Origin: Fimbriimonadaceae bacterium
GTDB lineage: Bacteria > Armatimonadota > Fimbriimonadia > Fimbriimonadales > Fimbriimonadaceae
DNA: 16,547 bases
Direction of reading: 5' to 3'
NCBI GenBank assembly: GCA_947447315.1
Contig: CANFJD010000030.1
Span: forward strand, 1-16,547
Shown: in pieces, positions 13,704 to 16,547 of the stretch
How positions within the stretch are numbered: the first letter of the stretch is position 1
Layout: each line of letters begins with the position of its first letter
Program-made: the position numbers and the translations under genes
Notes under the pieces: generated by a model
The model's database searches: none
What the model saw: the letters and a program-made list of their open reading frames with translations, nothing else
Told to the model about the DNA's origin: nothing

Positions 13704-14646
13704 GATTCCCCCGTGCGCGGCTCCTCGTCCGCCCCGGACTTCCGCCGGTGACCCGCCGATAAGCCTTGCTAAACGCCGCCTCATTCGCGTACCCAGATTT
13801 AGCCGCCGCTTCCGCCACCGTCACATCCGGATTCGAGAGTAATCGGGCCGCCCGGTGCATCCGCACGTTCGTCACGTATTCCGCGGGCGGTTGACCCAGC
13901 CGATTTCGGAATCGCTCCGCAAAGTGACTCCGCGAGATACCCGCCAAACGCGCCATTTCGGCCAGCGTCCAAGCGTGCGCTGGCTGGCGATGAATCTCCG
14001 CCACCACTCGTCCAATCTCAGGATCGTGCAGGATAACGCCCAGTGCTCCCGATTGCTCTGAATGTTGCCGCACCGCCTGCATCACCGCGATATCCAGCAG
14101 CCGATTAACGATCGTCTGCGAGCCAGGCAGTGGTCGGCTCAATTCTTCCATCACCGCCTTCAAAGCGTTGCCCGCCGTCGGACAAGGGCCAATCAAACTC
14201 GCCGGTAACGAGCGCCAAACCGGGTGCGTGCGCGCATCCCTCACGTGCGCCCGTCCCGAAATGAGGGATGTCCGCAGTCGATCCCCCTCCAGAACATAAT
14301 GCATCCCACTCTGACAAGCCATGTTCATCCTCGCAATCCAAACATCAATCGGTACCGGCTCCAAACCAATCAGCGTCACCGCGTCATAGCGAACTCCCGG
14401 CCGAAAAATCGCGAAATCCCCGGCCTGCACCCGCTGCCAAGGCCCTGAATCCGTGCTCACAAAAAACGATCCTTCCGCCACATAGAAAAACTTCACAAAC
14501 TCTATGTCGCCGGGGAACGACACCCCTGAGTCAGTTAACAAATGAATCGCTGCCACCACCTCACTTTTCACTTCGATGGTGTTGAGCAAAGAATCGATTT
14601 GCCAAATTTCCGGACGATCAGACATATAATCAGGACTTGTGAGCAT
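13687..14646 (-). CDS. AraC-family transcriptional regulator with N-terminal cupin domain
   Basis: 319 residues. The N-terminal half (about 15-200) is an AraC_N/cupin-6 domain. It has FYVAEGSFFVSTDSG, AGDFAIFRPGVRYD (75-88) and the HPVWRSLPASLI segment (141-152) typical of regulators that control oxidoreductase genes. The C-terminal AraC HTH pair covers about 220-305, with LAEMARLAGISRSHFAERFR (228-247) and the second helix-turn-helix VAEAAAKSGYANEAAFSKAY. Start ATG 14646 has GGAC upstream; ATG 14625 is an alternative without a ribosome site. It diverges from the NmrA-like gene with a 37-bp gap, the usual regulator-target layout for this family. The C-terminal tail is Arg-rich. Confidence 0.92.
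   Translation of the reverse strand: MLTSPDYMSDRPEIWQIDSLLNTIEVKSEVVAAIHLLTDSGVSFPGDIEFVKFFYVAEGSFFVSTDSGPWQRVQAGDFAIFRPGVRYDAVTLIGLEPVPIDVWIARMNMACQSGMHYVLEGDRLRTSLISGRAHVRDARTHPVWRSLPASLIGPCPTAGNALKAVMEELSRPLPGSQTIVNRLLDIAVMQAVRQHSEQSGALGVILHDPEIGRVVAEIHRQPAHAWTLAEMARLAGISRSHFAERFRNRLGQPPAEYVTNVRMHRAARLLSNPDVTVAEAAAKSGYANEAAFSKAYRRVTGGSPGRTRSRARGNHVVAI
14599..14630 (+). promoter_or_regulatory. Candidate promoter of the NmrA-like gene
   Basis: A perfect -10 hexamer TATAAT (14625-14630) lies on the plus strand, with TTGCCA (14599-14604) 20 bp before it, a long spacer. Transcription would begin near 14637, giving a 47-nt leader. It lies within the 5' end of the AraC gene if that starts at 14646, or just at its start if it begins at 14625. 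Confidence 0.38.
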
Positions 14647-14683
14647 CTATCGTCCATAAATCCTACCGTAAAGTCTAAGTGCT

Positions 14684-15553
14684 ATGAAAGTTGTGGTCAC
14701 TACTCCCACCGGAAACATCGGAAGCAAGATCGTCAAGAACCTCGTTGTCGCTCGTATTCGCCCCGTCGTCATCGCCCGCGATCCCGCGAAGATCGATGCT
14801 GCCTACCATCCGTATCTGGACATCATCCAGGGCGATCTCCTGGACGGTAAATCACTCGCCGCTGCCACCAAAGGCGCCGACGCGCTGTTCTGGTTATCGC
14901 CTCCCCTCTATGGCCAATCCAATCCAGTTGGTCACTACGAACGGTTGGGCCAGGCAGCCGTCGAAGCCATCCAAACCGAAGGCATCGCCCGGGTCATTCA
15001 CCTCAGCAGCGTCGGCGGTGAGCACACCAGCGGAATCGGCCTTATCAGCGGTCTCGCCCGAAATGAGGTCGCCCTGAACACAACCTCCGCCGCCATCCGC
15101 CACCTCCGTGCCGGATTTTTCTTCGAAAATTTCCTGATGCAGTTGGAAGCTATTAAGAATGGCCAGTACTACACCAACGTGCCCCTGGATCATCCGACGA
15201 CCTTTATTGCCACCCAAGACATCGCTGATCACGCCACCGGTTGGTTACTGCAATCGGGTTGGACCGACCAAGAAGTCCGCTTCGTAACCGGACTAAATGC
15301 TCTTACCACCCGCGAAGCCGTGGCCCAAGTTTCCGAAGGCCTCGGGCGAACCATCACCCCGATTGAGATTCCCGATGCCGCCGTGCGCGAAACGCTCATC
15401 GCCCAGGGTGGTCACCCTGATTTCGCCGATGGCTACGTCGAAATGATCAACGGACTCCGGAGTCTGCCGCTCGAACTTGAATACTCACCCGAGACCTACG
15501 GCGCCATTTCGCTGGCCGAGTGGGCATTTGCCCACCTCCGACCGCTTCTCTAG
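14684..15553 (+). CDS. NmrA-like NAD(P)-binding atypical SDR protein
   Basis: 289 residues. The N-terminal strand and loop MKVVVTTPTGNIGSKIVKNL hold the dinucleotide-binding T-G-x-x-G motif (9-13), with ARDPAK (31-36) after beta-2, where R32 favours NADP. VIHLSSVGGEH (105-115) and the FFFENFLMQL stretch are typical of the NmrA/TMR-like atypical short-chain dehydrogenases. No Y-x-x-x-K catalytic pair is evident, so it may be a redox sensor or an enzyme of the isoflavone reductase/quinone oxidoreductase type. Its layout, divergent from an AraC/cupin regulator, suggests regulated stress or redox expression. No Shine-Dalgarno is clear. It converges on uvrA with a 6-bp gap. Confidence 0.88.
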   Translation: MKVVVTTPTGNIGSKIVKNLVVARIRPVVIARDPAKIDAAYHPYLDIIQGDLLDGKSLAAATKGADALFWLSPPLYGQSNPVGHYERLGQAAVEAIQTEGIARVIHLSSVGGEHTSGIGLISGLARNEVALNTTSAAIRHLRAGFFFENFLMQLEAIKNGQYYTNVPLDHPTTFIATQDIADHATGWLLQSGWTDQEVRFVTGLNALTTREAVAQVSEGLGRTITPIEIPDAAVRETLIAQGGHPDFADGYVEMINGLRSLPLELEYSPETYGAISLAEWAFAHLRPLL

Positions 15554-15559
15554 TCGCGG

Positions 15560-16547
15560 TTACAACTGCCGCTCTTTGCGCGGCTTCGCCGCCTTCTTCG
15601 CCTTCGGTTCCACGGGAGCGACCGGTTCTGCCACCGCAACCGCAGGGCTCACCAACGGATTGGGAGATCGTGGCTGCCGTCGCTTCGACGGAATATCGAT
15701 CCGCTTCTCACCGCGCAAATATTGCGCGGTGATGGCGTTCGACTTCGTAAAGTCGTCCACCGTGCCCGCCGCCGTCACGTGACCGCCGTGTTCTCCCGCC
15801 GCCGGACCCAGCTCAATCAGCCAATCCGCCGCCATCATGGTCTCCTCGTCGTGCTCTACCACCAGTACCGTATTTCCAAGGTCACGTAGCCGCTTCAACG
15901 TATCAATCAGCTTGTGATTGTCGCGTTGGTGCAGGCCAATGCTGGGTTCATCGAGCACGTAGAGCACGCCCATCAAGCCACTTCCAATCTGACTCGCCAA
16001 TCGAATGCGTTGCGCCTCGCCTCCGCTCAATGTTTTCGCGCTTCGATCAAGCGTCAAATAGCCCAGTCCCACGTCCGATAAAAAATTCAGCCGTTCCAAA
16101 ACTTCCTTCACCACCCGCTCGGCAATCGTGATCTGCCGCGGCGACAACTTAGAGTTCAAGGTGCGGAAATACTCGTGGCAAACCCCAATCGACATCGTTG
16201 TAATCTGGCTCATATCGTGATCCGCCACCTTCACGCTCAGGGTCTCTGGCTTCAGCCGCTTGCCGCCGCAAGTGGGACACGGACGGGTGCTCATGTACTG
16301 GTCCAGATCTTGCTTCACCCATTCACTTTCCGTCTCCTCGTACCGCCGCTTCAGGCTGGCCAAAACGCCCTTCCACTCCGTTGTGAAGGTGCGCATGCCT
16401 TTGCCGTACTTCATCTGCACCACAATCGGCTCGTCCAATCCGTACCAGACCGCGTGCAACTTCTCGGGGGGAATCTCGCCGATCGGCAGGGAAGCATCGA
16501 AGCCTTCCACCCGCCCGACCGCGTCCAGCATGTCCGGCCACCAATCC
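15560..16547 (-). CDS. uvrA: UvrA-like excinuclease subunit ending after the first ATPase half (5' end outside window)
   Basis: 328 residues are visible, and the frame is open at the right edge. The segment matches the second part of UvrA ATPase domain I. It has LKRRYEETESEWVKQDL, the zinc-type RPCPTCGGKRLKPETL, the ABC signature LSGGEAQRIRLASQIGSG, the Walker B VLYVLDEPSIGLHQRDN, and VVEHDEETMMAADWL with AGEHGG. In a normal UvrA of about 940 residues this region ends with Y-L-x-G-x-x-x-I-x-x-P-x-x-R-R and continues into ATPase domain II. Here YLRGEKRIDIPSKRR is followed by about 40 residues rich in Ala, Pro, Val and Lys and then TAA. Domain II is absent downstream: the next DNA is the convergent NmrA-like gene. 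Either the protein is half-sized, split or permuted, or the window holds a truncated copy. The UvrA identity is certain; the arrangement is not. Confidence 0.93.
   Translation of the reverse strand, partial: DWWPDMLDAVGRVEGFDASLPIGEIPPEKLHAVWYGLDEPIVVQMKYGKGMRTFTTEWKGVLASLKRRYEETESEWVKQDLDQYMSTRPCPTCGGKRLKPETLSVKVADHDMSQITTMSIGVCHEYFRTLNSKLSPRQITIAERVVKEVLERLNFLSDVGLGYLTLDRSAKTLSGGEAQRIRLASQIGSGLMGVLYVLDEPSIGLHQRDNHKLIDTLKRLRDLGNTVLVVEHDEETMMAADWLIELGPAAGEHGGHVTAAGTVDDFTKSNAITAQYLRGEKRIDIPSKRRQPRSPNPLVSPAVAVAEPVAPVEPKAKKAAKPRKERQL

Noticed and set aside
13704..13784. N-terminal extension of the mini-GNAT gene
   Set aside because: It would read Arg/Gly-rich sequence overlapping the AraC gene; family homology begins at the ATG at 13703, which has a ribosome-site-like GGGGGA.
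1..16547. CRISPR array, insertion sequence or phage genes
   Set aside because: No regularly spaced repeats, transposase, integrase or phage motif was seen in any frame.

Overview
This is a compact, moderately GC-rich bacterial chromosomal window. It is housekeeping-rich and shows no insertion sequence, integrase, phage gene or CRISPR array. A secreted beta-barrel-like protein ending in Phe suggests a two-membrane envelope. Several genes start with GTG and many starts lack a clear Shine-Dalgarno sequence. The lineage cannot be fixed from this alone; an under-sampled phylum such as Armatimonadota is a guess only.

Layout, left to right. 1-1085 (-): a polyprenol/dolichyl-phosphate type GT2 glycosyltransferase (cut by the window edge) preceded by a hotdog thioesterase. 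1143-2896 (+): serC overlapping by 4 bp a small membrane protein that resembles eukaryotic Mpv17/PMP22. 2906-3110 (+): tRNA-Gly(UCC) and tRNA-Gly(CCC). 3279-3698 (+): a stand-alone receiver protein. 3711-4124 (-): a Fic/Doc-like protein with a broken catalytic motif and an inverted repeat around its start codon. 4125-4629: about 500 bp without a convincing gene, ending in a cluster of overlapping hairpins next to the 3' end of tRNA-Trp. 4630-6246 (-): proS, a hairpin, then tRNA-Trp. 6374-6748 (+): a stand-alone Hpt protein. 6745-8647 (-): a prpB-like lyase overlapping corA. 8719-9234 (+): a RimL-like acetyltransferase.

9236-14646 is a run of six minus-strand genes. In transcription order they are an AraC-type regulator, a small GNAT-like protein, a YjbH-like outer-membrane protein, a PAS-GAF histidine kinase, an OmpR-type response regulator and a secreted glycosidase-like protein. 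The last four are tightly spaced and may form an envelope- or polysaccharide-sensing unit. An NmrA-like NAD(P)-binding protein diverges from the AraC gene (14684-15553, +).

The right edge (15560-16547, -) carries the end of a UvrA protein. It stops just after the first ATPase half, where a normal UvrA would continue for several hundred residues. This is the most striking anomaly in the window. Other points of interest are the Mpv17-like gene coupled to serC, the pseudo-Fic protein with a possible operator, orphan phosphorelay parts, and several overlapping inverted repeats in intergenic regions.
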